DNA of 7,856 nt from Synergistaceae bacterium (GCA_017394925.1 JAFPWQ010000220.1:1-7856), one strand, 5' to 3'; shown: positions 1 to 6,987, counted from the first letter of the stretch. The notes: generated from the sequence alone by a model not told the origin. Program-made: numbers and translations.

Positions 1-1248
1 CTTGCAGAGGAACGCGGACTCGTTAAAGGAAGCCCCGAAGATTATCTTGTGCAATGGCGGCAGGTATCATTAACGACATGTGCATTAGATCACCCTCACT
101 ACAGACTCGAATCAAAAACTATATCATTCATTCCAGGAAGACGCGTAATAGCAAAGAAGCCGAGAATATATTTAGGCAATACGTATTTATTCACATCACC
201 GCTTGATTATGTTGTGAGTCTAAAACGTAAAGCAGCAACGTATTCATTCATTCCGTATTTCCAGAGGAATGATACACGCGGCACAGGAGGAGGCATAACC
301 GGCACAATAGGCTGGGAAACGGGTTCTCTTTCAGTCGGATTAATATATATGAGTGAGGCAGGACTTGAGACTATGTTCGAGATTGAGCAGGAACTCAACG
401 ATGATTTTTCAATTCAGATCGGCGTTGAACATACATGGGATGAATTATGGGACGAAAGAGTATGGAGACCTTATGCATCACTGAATTACTCACATAACGG
501 ATGGGATGCCGCACTCAGATGGACCAAGAATGAATATATCTCGGATCGAAAAGACTCGCTGAATAAATTCAAAGGCAGATTAGACAGAAGACCGGAATTT
601 ACCGTATGGGCACCGTGGATTAAGACATCACAAAGTTCATGGCTGAGATTACGCGCAGACTTCGGAAGTTACCTTGAGACACTTCACGGCAGCGATAATG
701 AGAATATTACATCGCGTTACGGAATGGGATTCAGGCATTACTTCGAGAGGCCATTGAATCATGTCGGAACTTTTGATTTCTTTTCTTCAACTGAAGGCTC
801 ATTATGGTTCTATGACCGTGAAGATGCAGACCATGAAATGCTGAGGAGTTTTACGGGATTGCGTTATAAAATAGGAGCGTTTGAATTCGGAACAGGCTAC
901 GAACGTCAATATGTCTGGGGAGAGAGTCCAATGCAATGGGATTTATACCGTGATCGTCAGAGAGTGCATCAGAAAGTCCGCTTTCCTTTAGGGCGTGAGG
1001 TCTATACGTCAGTCAGAGGCAGCTATGATTTAGACGAGAGCATGATTGACGAAGTAACGTACACTCTTCAATGGATAACAGATTGCATGACGTGGGATCT
1101 TCACTACAAGAATGACAGAACAACAGACGGTGATGATGAAATCGGAATATCCCTTACGATTAACGCATTCTCAGACAGACCCGCATCATTCGGTCAGAGC
1201 GTAAATGTAGATCCGTTTGACAGGCCTAAAGATGTTCCGAAGAAATAA
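1..1248 (+). CDS. lptD: LptD-like LPS-assembly outer-membrane protein, 3' part of gene
   Basis: The reading frame is open from base 1 and ends at TAA 1246-1248, so 415 C-terminal residues are visible and the start lies upstream. LptD is the outer-membrane barrel that, with lipoprotein LptE, inserts lipopolysaccharide into the outer leaflet. Visible residues 25-70 show the end of the periplasmic OstA/LptD domain: TTC, then an HYRL and IPGRR stretch, then YLGNTYLFTSPLDY, which parallels the TSC...GPVPIFYSPYL region of the E. coli protein. The rest alternates aromatic and polar residues as short beta strands (Y/W-rich), as in a barrel. Near the end, TDCMTWDLHY followed by EIGISLTI matches the LptD C-terminal pattern. 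The only cysteines seen are residues 27 and 362. The barrel part is about 330 residues, shorter than the proteobacterial one. A GTG at 49 is internal, not the start. The family call is fairly firm; the exact symbol is inferred. Confidence 0.75.
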   Translation, partial: LAEERGLVKGSPEDYLVQWRQVSLTTCALDHPHYRLESKTISFIPGRRVIAKKPRIYLGNTYLFTSPLDYVVSLKRKAATYSFIPYFQRNDTRGTGGGITGTIGWETGSLSVGLIYMSEAGLETMFEIEQELNDDFSIQIGVEHTWDELWDERVWRPYASLNYSHNGWDAALRWTKNEYISDRKDSLNKFKGRLDRRPEFTVWAPWIKTSQSSWLRLRADFGSYLETLHGSDNENITSRYGMGFRHYFERPLNHVGTFDFFSSTEGSLWFYDREDADHEMLRSFTGLRYKIGAFEFGTGYERQYVWGESPMQWDLYRDRQRVHQKVRFPLGREVYTSVRGSYDLDESMIDEVTYTLQWITDCMTWDLHYKNDRTTDGDDEIGISLTINAFSDRPASFGQSVNVDPFDRPKDVPKK

Positions 1249-1267
1249 AGAAAGGTGAGATTTATAC

Positions 1268-2092
1268 ATGCTGTTATGTTTTATGAACGGCGAATTTCTT
1301 AAACCCGAAGACGCTAAACTTCCGATGTCAGATTTAATCATTCAGAGGGGCGTAGGAGTTTTTGAAGCGTTTGCGTCGTTTAATCTTAAGCCCTTAATGC
1401 TGACTGCACACATGACAAGATTCATGAAGAGCGCAAAAGATTCAGGGATTGAAAATATTCCTGATGTCGAATACATAAAGAATATAATCCGCGAGGGCAT
1501 ATCAAGAATCGGCCATGACGTTAGAATCAGAACGTTTCTTACGGGCGGAGATTATTTTGATTCAGAGAAGGGCTGTTTCCCTGAGCCGCGCTTTTTCGTG
1601 ATTTTCGACAAGGCCGGACTGACCACACCCGAAGAACGCGAGAACGGAGTCATGCTTGAGCCTGTAGCATTCGGACGTGATAACCCTGAAGTCAAAAGCG
1701 TGGATTACAGAGCGACATACAAAATGCCCGCAGGAACGTATGAGATTCTTTACTGCCCGAACGGCGAAATCACTGAAGCAGGACACAGCAATTTCTTTCT
1801 TGTTCTGAACGACAATACGATTATCACTGCTCCTTTATCGCGTGTACTCAGAGGCACGACAAGAGGCGCAATAATCGAACTTGCAAAAGAGAACGGCTAT
1901 AATGTCGAAGAAAGATGCCCGTTATGGTCAGAACTTTACGCGGCCTCAGAAGCATTTCTCACAGGCAGCATAAAAATGATTGTCCCTGTCGTGAAAATCG
2001 GCGGAATAACAATCGGAGACGGCAAACCCGGAAAAGTTACACGAAGATTTTACGAGCTTTACACGAAATATCTTGAGAGATGGCTTGAATAA
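1268..2092 (+). CDS. Class IV PLP-dependent aminotransferase (BCAT / ADC lyase / D-amino-acid aminotransferase family)
   Basis: A 274-residue fold-type IV PLP enzyme, close to the usual family length. Motifs in order: QRGVGVFEAF (26-35), the usual N-terminal region before the first helix; K143 in VKSVDY, my choice for the PLP-binding lysine; NGEITEAGHSNFF (165-177), whose E170 would contact the pyridine nitrogen; LRGTTRGAIIELA (194-206), the phosphate-binding loop; and EAFLTGSIKMIVPV (228-241). The family covers branched-chain aminotransferase (IlvE), aminodeoxychorismate lyase (PabC) and D-amino-acid aminotransferase, and these motifs do not separate them. The segment between the lysine and E170 is 6 residues shorter than in E. 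coli PabC, so the substrate could differ. AGGTGA at 1253-1258 lies 9 bases before the ATG and supports this start. The gene follows lptD by 19 bases, probably in one transcript; a folate role (PabC) would link it to the downstream THF genes, a BCAT role to ptb. Both are inference. Confidence 0.85.
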   Translation: MLLCFMNGEFLKPEDAKLPMSDLIIQRGVGVFEAFASFNLKPLMLTAHMTRFMKSAKDSGIENIPDVEYIKNIIREGISRIGHDVRIRTFLTGGDYFDSEKGCFPEPRFFVIFDKAGLTTPEERENGVMLEPVAFGRDNPEVKSVDYRATYKMPAGTYEILYCPNGEITEAGHSNFFLVLNDNTIITAPLSRVLRGTTRGAIIELAKENGYNVEERCPLWSELYAASEAFLTGSIKMIVPVVKIGGITIGDGKPGKVTRRFYELYTKYLERWLE

Positions 2093-2106
2093 TTTTCGGG
2101 AAATAC

Positions 2107-2133
2107 CTTCGGGGCTTAATGCTCTGAAGTTTT
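2107..2133 (+). terminator. Possible rho-independent terminator or attenuator after the aminotransferase gene
   Basis: CTTCGGGGC (2107-2115) can pair with GCTCTGAAG (2121-2129) as a 9-bp stem with two G-U pairs and a TTAAT loop, followed by TTTT (2130-2133). The stem is only moderately stable and the T run is short, so termination may be partial. It starts 14 bases after the aminotransferase stop and lies before ptb, which is where a terminator or attenuator would sit. Confidence 0.45.
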
Positions 2134-2155
2134 CACATACACATAAATTTAAATC

Positions 2156-2161
2156 AGGAGG
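2156..2161 (+). promoter_or_regulatory. Consensus Shine-Dalgarno of ptb
   Basis: AGGAGG ends 11 bases before ATG 2173, a full anti-Shine-Dalgarno match that fixes the ptb start. The spacer contains TATAAT (2163-2168), which cannot usefully be this gene's promoter, because a transcript starting after it would lose the ribosome-binding site. Confidence 0.8.
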
Positions 2162-2172
2162 TTATAATTTTC

Positions 2173-3105
2173 ATGGAACAGATTCGTTCATTGTCGCAGT
2201 TAATCGAAGAAGCAACAAAGTTATGTGCCGAGAAAGGCCGCAAGAGAATCTCCGTAGCAATGGCAGAAGATGCCGGATTAATTTCCGCAATCGAAGACGC
2301 GCGCAAAATGGGACTCGTTGACGCAACACTCGTAGGCAATCCCGAAAAAGTGAAAGCCTGCATAGCCGAAGCAGGAGCAGCAGAAGCGAATTATCACATC
2401 ATCCCTGAGACCAACGAAGCAGCCTGCGGAATCGTAGCAGTAACCGAAGTATCATCAAAGAGAGCAGATATTTACATGAAGGGTCAGCTTCACACGGATA
2501 ATTTCCTCAGGGGAATGCTGAACAAAGAAGTCGGACTCAGAGTCGGCAAGAGAGCAATCTCACACTGCTATTTCCATTCGATTCCCGGATATGACAGAGT
2601 GATATTCATCGCTGACGGTGCATTCAACATGTACCCTGATCTCAAGATGAAGGCCGACATCGTACAGAACACGGTGAATTTTGCGCGTTCACTGGGCGTT
2701 GAATGTCCGAAGGTTGCATGTCTTGCCGCCGTCGAAATGGTCAACCCCGATATGCCATGCACGTTAGACGCAACTGCACTCGTTCAGATGAATGCGCGCG
2801 GACAGATCAAGAACTGCATTGTTGACGGACCTCTTGCACTCGATAATGCAATCGACGAGGAAGCCGCGAAGATTAAGCACATCAAATCAGCCGTTGCTGG
2901 CCATGCAGATGTTCTTTTCGTCCCCCAGATTGAAGTCGGAAATGCACTCGCAAAATCAATCAGCTTCTTCGCAAAGGGAAGTGAGACAGCCGGATTAATC
3001 ATCGGAGCAGCAGCACCAGTTGTATTAACGAGCCGTGCAGATTCACCCAGAGCCAAGTTATTATCGATTGCAGGTGCGGTTATGCTCGCACATCATCAGG
3101 GCTAA
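2173..3105 (+). CDS. ptb: Phosphate butyryltransferase (phosphate acyltransferase family)
   Basis: A cytoplasmic enzyme of 310 residues, near the usual 300 of Ptb, that swaps CoA for phosphate on an acyl-CoA (butyryl or branched-chain). The acyl phosphate then allows ATP formation by an acyl kinase. Visible family motifs: MKGQLHTDNFLRGML (102-116), DGPLALDNAI (218-227), VPQIEVGNALAKS (250-262) and GAAAPVVLTSRADSP (278-292). The SRADS ending is Ptb-type; acetate-specific Pta proteins usually read SRG or similar here. Acyl-chain specificity cannot be read from the sequence, and acetyl-CoA use is possible. Ptb genes commonly sit next to butyrate kinase (buk), but none is adjacent here: a strong terminator follows, then an unrelated sugar transferase. 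I see no good promoter in the 80-base upstream gap, so it may be read through from the aminotransferase gene past the weak hairpin. Confidence 0.85.
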   Translation: MEQIRSLSQLIEEATKLCAEKGRKRISVAMAEDAGLISAIEDARKMGLVDATLVGNPEKVKACIAEAGAAEANYHIIPETNEAACGIVAVTEVSSKRADIYMKGQLHTDNFLRGMLNKEVGLRVGKRAISHCYFHSIPGYDRVIFIADGAFNMYPDLKMKADIVQNTVNFARSLGVECPKVACLAAVEMVNPDMPCTLDATALVQMNARGQIKNCIVDGPLALDNAIDEEAAKIKHIKSAVAGHADVLFVPQIEVGNALAKSISFFAKGSETAGLIIGAAAPVVLTSRADSPRAKLLSIAGAVMLAHHQG

Positions 3106-3141
3106 CCGTTCATTCAGGAATCATAATCAGCGTTAGTAATG

Positions 3142-3173
3142 CGGGAGAGGAAAAATAATTCTTCTCCCGTTTT
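3142..3173 (+). terminator. Strong rho-independent terminator after ptb
   Basis: CGGGAGAGGAA (3142-3152) pairs with TTCTTCTCCCG (3159-3169) in an 11-bp stem with a single G-U pair and a 6-base loop AAATAA, followed by TTTT then GTT. The GC-rich base next to the T run is the classic intrinsic terminator layout. It should end the ptb transcript and insulate the sugar-transferase gene. Confidence 0.88.
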
Positions 3174-3181
3174 GTTATAAT
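3173..3181 (+). promoter_or_regulatory. Extended -10 promoter for the sugar transferase
   Basis: TGTTATAAT is a perfect TGnTATAAT extended -10 element for a housekeeping sigma factor. No good -35 hexamer sits 16-18 bases upstream (that stretch is the terminator loop and 3' arm), which extended -10 promoters tolerate. Transcription would begin about 7 bases on, near 3188, inside a run of seven A. This is a sequence-based prediction only. Confidence 0.6.
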
Positions 3182-3200
3182 ATGCAAAAAAATTTTTTCG

Positions 3201-3207
3201 AAGAAGG
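3201..3207 (+). promoter_or_regulatory. Shine-Dalgarno supporting TTG start at 3218
   Basis: AAGAAGG ends 10 bases before TTG 3218, in frame with the sugar transferase. The alternative ATG at 3182 has no purine-rich site upstream (it is preceded by the terminator T run and TATAAT) and lies ahead of the predicted transcription start. Together these favour the TTG. Confidence 0.6.
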
Positions 3208-3217
3208 TTCTTATAAC

Positions 3218-4615
3218 TTGAAGCAGTTCTTTTCGCCAAAATTCAGACGCGCATTAAGATTTATATTTTCAATAATTCAGATCATTTTCGATATTATGCT
3301 CTTCAATTTATGTCTGTCGCCTATGTATACATCTTTAACTTTCTGGCTTTGTGCATTCTTAACGGGAACGATGACAATATTCTTTTTTTTCAGCAGGCTC
3401 TACGGGTTCATATTGTGGACGTTTCACGATGAAATGACTGCTGTTGTCCGTTCATGGGTATTTATCGCTCTGGTCAGCATTGTCTTTTTGTATATAAGCA
3501 AATTCAGCGGATCGTTTATATTATTCATTGCCCTGCTCGCATTATTTATCCCGGTAACACTGGCAGCAAGATATTTATTCAGACGGATTTTATTCTCAGT
3601 CAGACTTCTATCAACTTCTGTTATCATTGTAGGTTCAGGAATGGCCGCTGAGATGTTTGCAGAGAACATATCAGTATCTCCGTTTATAGCGCGAAGGGTT
3701 ATAGGTTTTCTTGATGATGATGAAAGCAAGCAGAATAAAATACTTTCAGGCGTTCATGTTCTGGGCAGGCTAAAAGATTTTCAGCGCATACAGTCAGAAG
3801 TTCAGGCAGACGAAGCAGTAATCGCACTGCCTAAAACATCAAGACAGAACATTGAAGACACTCTTAACCTGATTGAAGATAACGTGAAACGCGTTTTATA
3901 TATTCCGGATATGTACATGCTCAAAGCATATCCTGCACAAATCAGAAGATTCGAATACATACCTGTAATATCAACCTCACAGGGTCTGCTCAATCCGATG
4001 AACAGATTCATCAAGGCTACTATGGATTATATCGGAGGATTCTTTGCTCTTATAGTCTTCTCGCCGCTGATGCTATATGTAGCACTGAAAATTAAACGTG
4101 AGGACAAAGGTAATATATTATTCAGGCATAAGAGAATCGGACGGGATCTGAAACCGTTTTATGTCTACAAGTTCAGGAGCATGATACCGAATGCCGAAGA
4201 AGTTCTGAAGGAAATGCTTAAAGATGAAAAGCTGAGACGCGAGTTTGAAGAAGCGTTCAAATTCAAAGATGATCCTAGAATTACAGAAATAGGGAAGTTC
4301 CTGAGAAAAACAAGCCTTGATGAACTTCCGCAGATATTCAACGTCCTTAAAGGTGAAATGAGCCTTGTAGGATCCCGTCCGATTGTGCAGAAGGAAGTTG
4401 ATTTATACTACGGCTACAAGACCGCAAAACAGATATTTCATGCTAAGCCTGGAATGACTGGTTTGTGGCAGGTAAGCGGACGTAACGATGTGGAAGATTA
4501 TGACCAGAGAATAGAGTATGATCTATATTATATTTGCAACTGGTCAGCATGGTTAGATATTATTATCATGTTCAGAACTGTAAAAGCTATTTTCAGCGGA
4601 AAAGGAGCATATTAG
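3218..4615 (+). CDS. Polyprenyl-phosphate sugar-1-phosphate transferase (WbaP-type initiating glycosyltransferase)
   Basis: An inner-membrane enzyme that starts a surface polysaccharide or O-antigen repeat by moving a sugar-1-phosphate from a nucleotide sugar onto undecaprenyl phosphate. From the TTG start it has 465 residues, the usual long WbaP layout: four hydrophobic helices (about 14-33, 41-60, 78-93, 98-116); a CoA-binding/Rossmann-like domain beginning IIVGSGMAAE near 137; a hydrophobic re-entrant segment with SPL near 282-284; then the catalytic Bac_transf domain with KRIGRDLKPFYVYKFRSM (305-322), the Asp-Glu dyad in SLDELPQ (D368, E369), SLVGSRP (382-388) and PGMTGLWQVSGRN (411-423). 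It ends GKGAY, as WbaP relatives often do. The in-frame ATG at 3182 would add 12 residues but lacks a ribosome site. The sugar (galactose, glucose or an N-acetylated sugar) cannot be told. No other glycan genes are adjacent, so it stands alone here. Confidence 0.9.
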   Translation: MKQFFSPKFRRALRFIFSIIQIIFDIMLFNLCLSPMYTSLTFWLCAFLTGTMTIFFFFSRLYGFILWTFHDEMTAVVRSWVFIALVSIVFLYISKFSGSFILFIALLALFIPVTLAARYLFRRILFSVRLLSTSVIIVGSGMAAEMFAENISVSPFIARRVIGFLDDDESKQNKILSGVHVLGRLKDFQRIQSEVQADEAVIALPKTSRQNIEDTLNLIEDNVKRVLYIPDMYMLKAYPAQIRRFEYIPVISTSQGLLNPMNRFIKATMDYIGGFFALIVFSPLMLYVALKIKREDKGNILFRHKRIGRDLKPFYVYKFRSMIPNAEEVLKEMLKDEKLRREFEEAFKFKDDPRITEIGKFLRKTSLDELPQIFNVLKGEMSLVGSRPIVQKEVDLYYGYKTAKQIFHAKPGMTGLWQVSGRNDVEDYDQRIEYDLYYICNWSAWLDIIIMFRTVKAIFSGKGAY

Positions 4616-4631
4616 CCGTTCTTGTCATGTC

Positions 4632-4640
4632 TGATAAAAT
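4632..4640 (+). promoter_or_regulatory. Extended -10 promoter candidate for the fhs operon
   Basis: TGATAAAAT fits TGnTATAAT with one mismatch and would start transcription near 4647, about 33 bases before the fhs ATG. An overlapping alternative is TTGTCA (4622-4627), an 18-base spacer and TTTAAT (4646-4651), each hexamer one base off consensus. No terminator is visible after the sugar transferase, so read-through into fhs is also possible. Confidence 0.45.
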
Positions 4641-4679
4641 ACTGGTTTAATTCTTGCATGAAAGGAAGCAAAAAGAATC

Positions 4680-6353
4680 ATGGCAGTACTCAGCGACATA
4701 GAAATAGCACAGGCAGCTCATCCTGAAAATATCATAAACGTAGCTGCTAAATTAGGAATCTCAGAAGATGATTTAGAATGCTACGGGAAATACAAAGCAA
4801 AAATTTCTCCGTCAGTCTTAAAGAATCTCAAAGATAAACCCAACGGCAAATTGATTCTCGTAACTGCAATCACACCTACACCAGCGGGTGAGGGCAAGAC
4901 GACAACGACTGTAGGATTAACAGACGGGCTGAACAGAATCGGCAAAAAGGCATGTGCTGCTCTTCGTGAGCCTTCATTAGGTCCCAGCTTCGGCCTAAAG
5001 GGAGGTGCGGCAGGAGGCGGATATGCACAGGTTATCCCGATGGAAGACATAAATCTTCATTTCACGGGGGATTTGCACGCGATCACAACGGCACATAATT
5101 TATGCGCGGCCATGCTGGACAATCATATTCAGCAGGGTAATGAATTAGGCATTGACCCAAGAAGAATCGTATTCAGGCGTGTAATGGATTTAAATGAACG
5201 TGCATTGCGAAATATAATCATTGGTCTTGGCGGAACAGCTAACGGTGTACCTCGCGAATCAGGTTTTGACATTACAGTTGCGTCTGAGGTCATGGCCATA
5301 TTCTGCCTTGCGTCTGACTTAATGGATCTCAAAGCGAGACTCGGAAGAATGGTTATCGCATACACGTATGACAACAAGCCCGTAACCGTACATGACATTC
5401 ACGCGGAAGGTGCTATGTCTGCACTGCTGAAAGATGCAATCAAGCCGAACCTGGCACAGACACTCGAAAATAATCCGGCATTCATTCACGGAGGACCATT
5501 TGCAAATATCGCTCATGGCTGTAATTCAGTTCAGGCTACGAGACTGGGCTTGAAGTGCGCGGATTATCTTGTTACGGAGGCAGGATTCGGTGCGGATTTG
5601 GGAGCAGAGAAATTTCTCGATATTAAGTGCAGAATGGCAGGTCTCAAACCCGATGCAGTTGTCGTTGTCGCTACGGTCAGGGCCTTAAAGATGCACGGAG
5701 GACTCAAGAAAACGGAACTTGCGAATGAAGATTTGAACGCACTCGCAAAAGGAATCCCGAACTTACAGAAGCATATTGAGAATATACAAGGCTACGGACT
5801 GCCTGTTGTCGTTGCGATAAATAGATTCCCGACTGACACGGAAGCAGAACTTGCATTACTCGCTGAAAAATGCAAAGAACTCAAAGCGTCATTTGCACTT
5901 GCTGAAGTCTGGATGAAAGGCGGTAAAGGCGGCGAAGAACTTGCGCGTAAAGTTGTGGAGGCCTGCGAAAAAGATTCAGATTTTAGATTCATGTATGATG
6001 AATCAATGAGTCCTAAAGAAAAAATGAATGCCATTGCAACAAAGATTTACGGTGCTGACGGCGTAGATTTCACTCCTCAGGCAGAAAAAGACCTGAATAT
6101 GATTCACGAACAGGGAAAAGATAATTTACTCGTCTGCATGGCCAAAACGCAGTACTCACTCTCAGATGACCCGGTAAAACTCGGACGGCCTGAGCATTTC
6201 AGAATCACAGTGCGTGAAGTGAGACTGTCAGCAGGTGCAGGATTCTTAGTTGCAATCACAGGTGCAATTATGACCATGCCCGGACTGCCCAAGAAACCGG
6301 CCGCACTGAATATCGATGTTGATTCAGACGGAAAGATTACGGGGTTGTTCTAG
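4680..6353 (+). CDS. fhs: Formate--tetrahydrofolate ligase (formyl-THF synthetase)
   Basis: A cytoplasmic enzyme joining formate to tetrahydrofolate with ATP to give 10-formyl-THF, the entry step of the methyl branch of the Wood-Ljungdahl pathway. In purine, histidine or glycine fermenters it can run backwards to make ATP. The 557-residue length is complete for the family. Visible motifs: the nucleotide loop TPTPAGEGKTTTTVGL (65-80, K73 in the P-loop); EPSLGPSFGLKGGAAGGG (97-114); MEDINLHFTGD (121-131); VPRESGFDITVASEVMAI; and GGPFANIAHGCNS. The C-terminus DGKITGLF is the usual Fhs end. AAAGGAAG (4661-4668) precedes the ATG by 11 bases. The gene begins an operon with fchA and folD, the next two enzymes of the same pathway. 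I see no missing motif and nothing unusual in composition. Confidence 0.97.
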   Translation: MAVLSDIEIAQAAHPENIINVAAKLGISEDDLECYGKYKAKISPSVLKNLKDKPNGKLILVTAITPTPAGEGKTTTTVGLTDGLNRIGKKACAALREPSLGPSFGLKGGAAGGGYAQVIPMEDINLHFTGDLHAITTAHNLCAAMLDNHIQQGNELGIDPRRIVFRRVMDLNERALRNIIIGLGGTANGVPRESGFDITVASEVMAIFCLASDLMDLKARLGRMVIAYTYDNKPVTVHDIHAEGAMSALLKDAIKPNLAQTLENNPAFIHGGPFANIAHGCNSVQATRLGLKCADYLVTEAGFGADLGAEKFLDIKCRMAGLKPDAVVVVATVRALKMHGGLKKTELANEDLNALAKGIPNLQKHIENIQGYGLPVVVAINRFPTDTEAELALLAEKCKELKASFALAEVWMKGGKGGEELARKVVEACEKDSDFRFMYDESMSPKEKMNAIATKIYGADGVDFTPQAEKDLNMIHEQGKDNLLVCMAKTQYSLSDDPVKLGRPEHFRITVREVRLSAGAGFLVAITGAIMTMPGLPKKPAALNIDVDSDGKITGLF

Positions 6354-6354
6354 C

Positions 6355-6987
6355 ATGAGCATAGTGAACGAGCATATACCCGGCGTAACAATCGGGAAAT
6401 TTCTTCAGGAATTAGGCTCATCTGCTCCTGCTCCGGGCGGCGGAAGTACGGCGGCTCTTTCTGGTGCTATGGGTGCGGCTCTGGTGTCCATGCTGTGCAA
6501 CTTGACGATTGGACGCGAGAAATATTCACAGTATGAGGCATTTAACACTGAGACACGAAAAAAATCTGACTCTCTGATTCATGAACTCACAGAATGCATC
6601 ACGAAAGATATGACCTCGTATGACTCAGTGATAGCGGCACTGAAACTTCCCAAAGATACGGAAGAAGAGAAGCAATTACGTTCTGAAAAATTGCAGGAGG
6701 CGTATAAATCTGCGGCATCTGCTCCCATTGAGACAGCTGAAAAATGCCTCGAAGTTATGCAGCTTGCTTATAGTCTCGTGGGGAAATCAAACAAGACTGC
6801 TGAATGTGATTTACTTGCGGCCGCTCTGAATGCGAACTCAGGAATCGCAATTGCAATCGTGAACGTGAAAATTAATCTCGTCAGCATAAAAGACTCTGAC
6901 TATGTCGGCAAGATATGCTACTGGGTCGACAGAATAATGCGTGAAGCCTCAGAGATTCTGAAAAAGATTCGGGAGGCAGTGAAATAA
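6355..6987 (+). CDS. fchA: Methenyl-THF cyclohydrolase / formimino-THF cyclodeaminase family protein
   Basis: A 210-residue stand-alone member of the cyclodeaminase family, also found as the C-terminal domain of animal FTCD. It interconverts 10-formyl-THF and 5,10-methenyl-THF, or deaminates 5-formimino-THF when histidine, purine or glycine is fermented. The signature GSSAPAPGGGSTAALSGAMG (21-40) followed by MLCNLT is diagnostic; VNVKINL (169-175) matches the conserved C-terminal NVxIN element. I chose ATG 6355, one base after the fhs stop, because the family begins shortly before the FL..L.S.APAPGGG motif. The in-frame ATG 6316 would add 13 residues inside fhs without a ribosome site. Only a weak GGGG (6341-6344) precedes 6355, so translation is probably coupled to fhs. 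Its place between fhs and a FolD lacking cyclohydrolase residues argues for the cyclohydrolase role. Confidence 0.93.
   Translation: MSIVNEHIPGVTIGKFLQELGSSAPAPGGGSTAALSGAMGAALVSMLCNLTIGREKYSQYEAFNTETRKKSDSLIHELTECITKDMTSYDSVIAALKLPKDTEEEKQLRSEKLQEAYKSAASAPIETAEKCLEVMQLAYSLVGKSNKTAECDLLAAALNANSGIAIAIVNVKINLVSIKDSDYVGKICYWVDRIMREASEILKKIREAVK
6971..6976 (+). promoter_or_regulatory. Shine-Dalgarno of folD inside fchA
   Basis: GGGAGG lies in the 3' end of fchA, 10 bases before ATG 6987, and fixes the folD start that overlaps the fchA stop (TAATG). Confidence 0.75.

Noticed and set aside
2163..2168. TATAAT just upstream of ptb
   Set aside because: It lies between the AGGAGG ribosome site and the ATG, so a transcript starting after it would be leaderless or lack the start region. 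It also has no TGn or -35 support.
2073..2321. 82-residue + strand frame overlapping the aminotransferase end and the ptb start
   Set aside because: It overlaps two well-supported genes, has no recognisable domain and no ribosome site, and its arginine/asparagine-rich composition is typical of a shadow frame.
3383..3390. Run of eight T in the sugar-transferase gene, a possible phase-variation or slippage site
   Set aside because: The frame is intact across it, and phenylalanine-rich codons are expected in this membrane helix. A single sequence gives no evidence of length variation.
4658..4682. ATG at 4658 as a leader peptide or alternative fhs start
   Set aside because: It is out of frame with fhs, has no ribosome site of its own, and overlaps the fhs Shine-Dalgarno.
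4781..5050. Minus-strand open frames across fhs, ptb and the other genes
   Set aside because: All are antiparallel shadows of strongly conserved coding genes, with no motifs or ribosome sites.
6316..6354. Upstream in-frame ATG that would lengthen fchA by 13 codons
   Set aside because: It lies inside fhs, has no ribosome site, and the added residues precede the normal family start. ATG 6355 is one base after the fhs stop.
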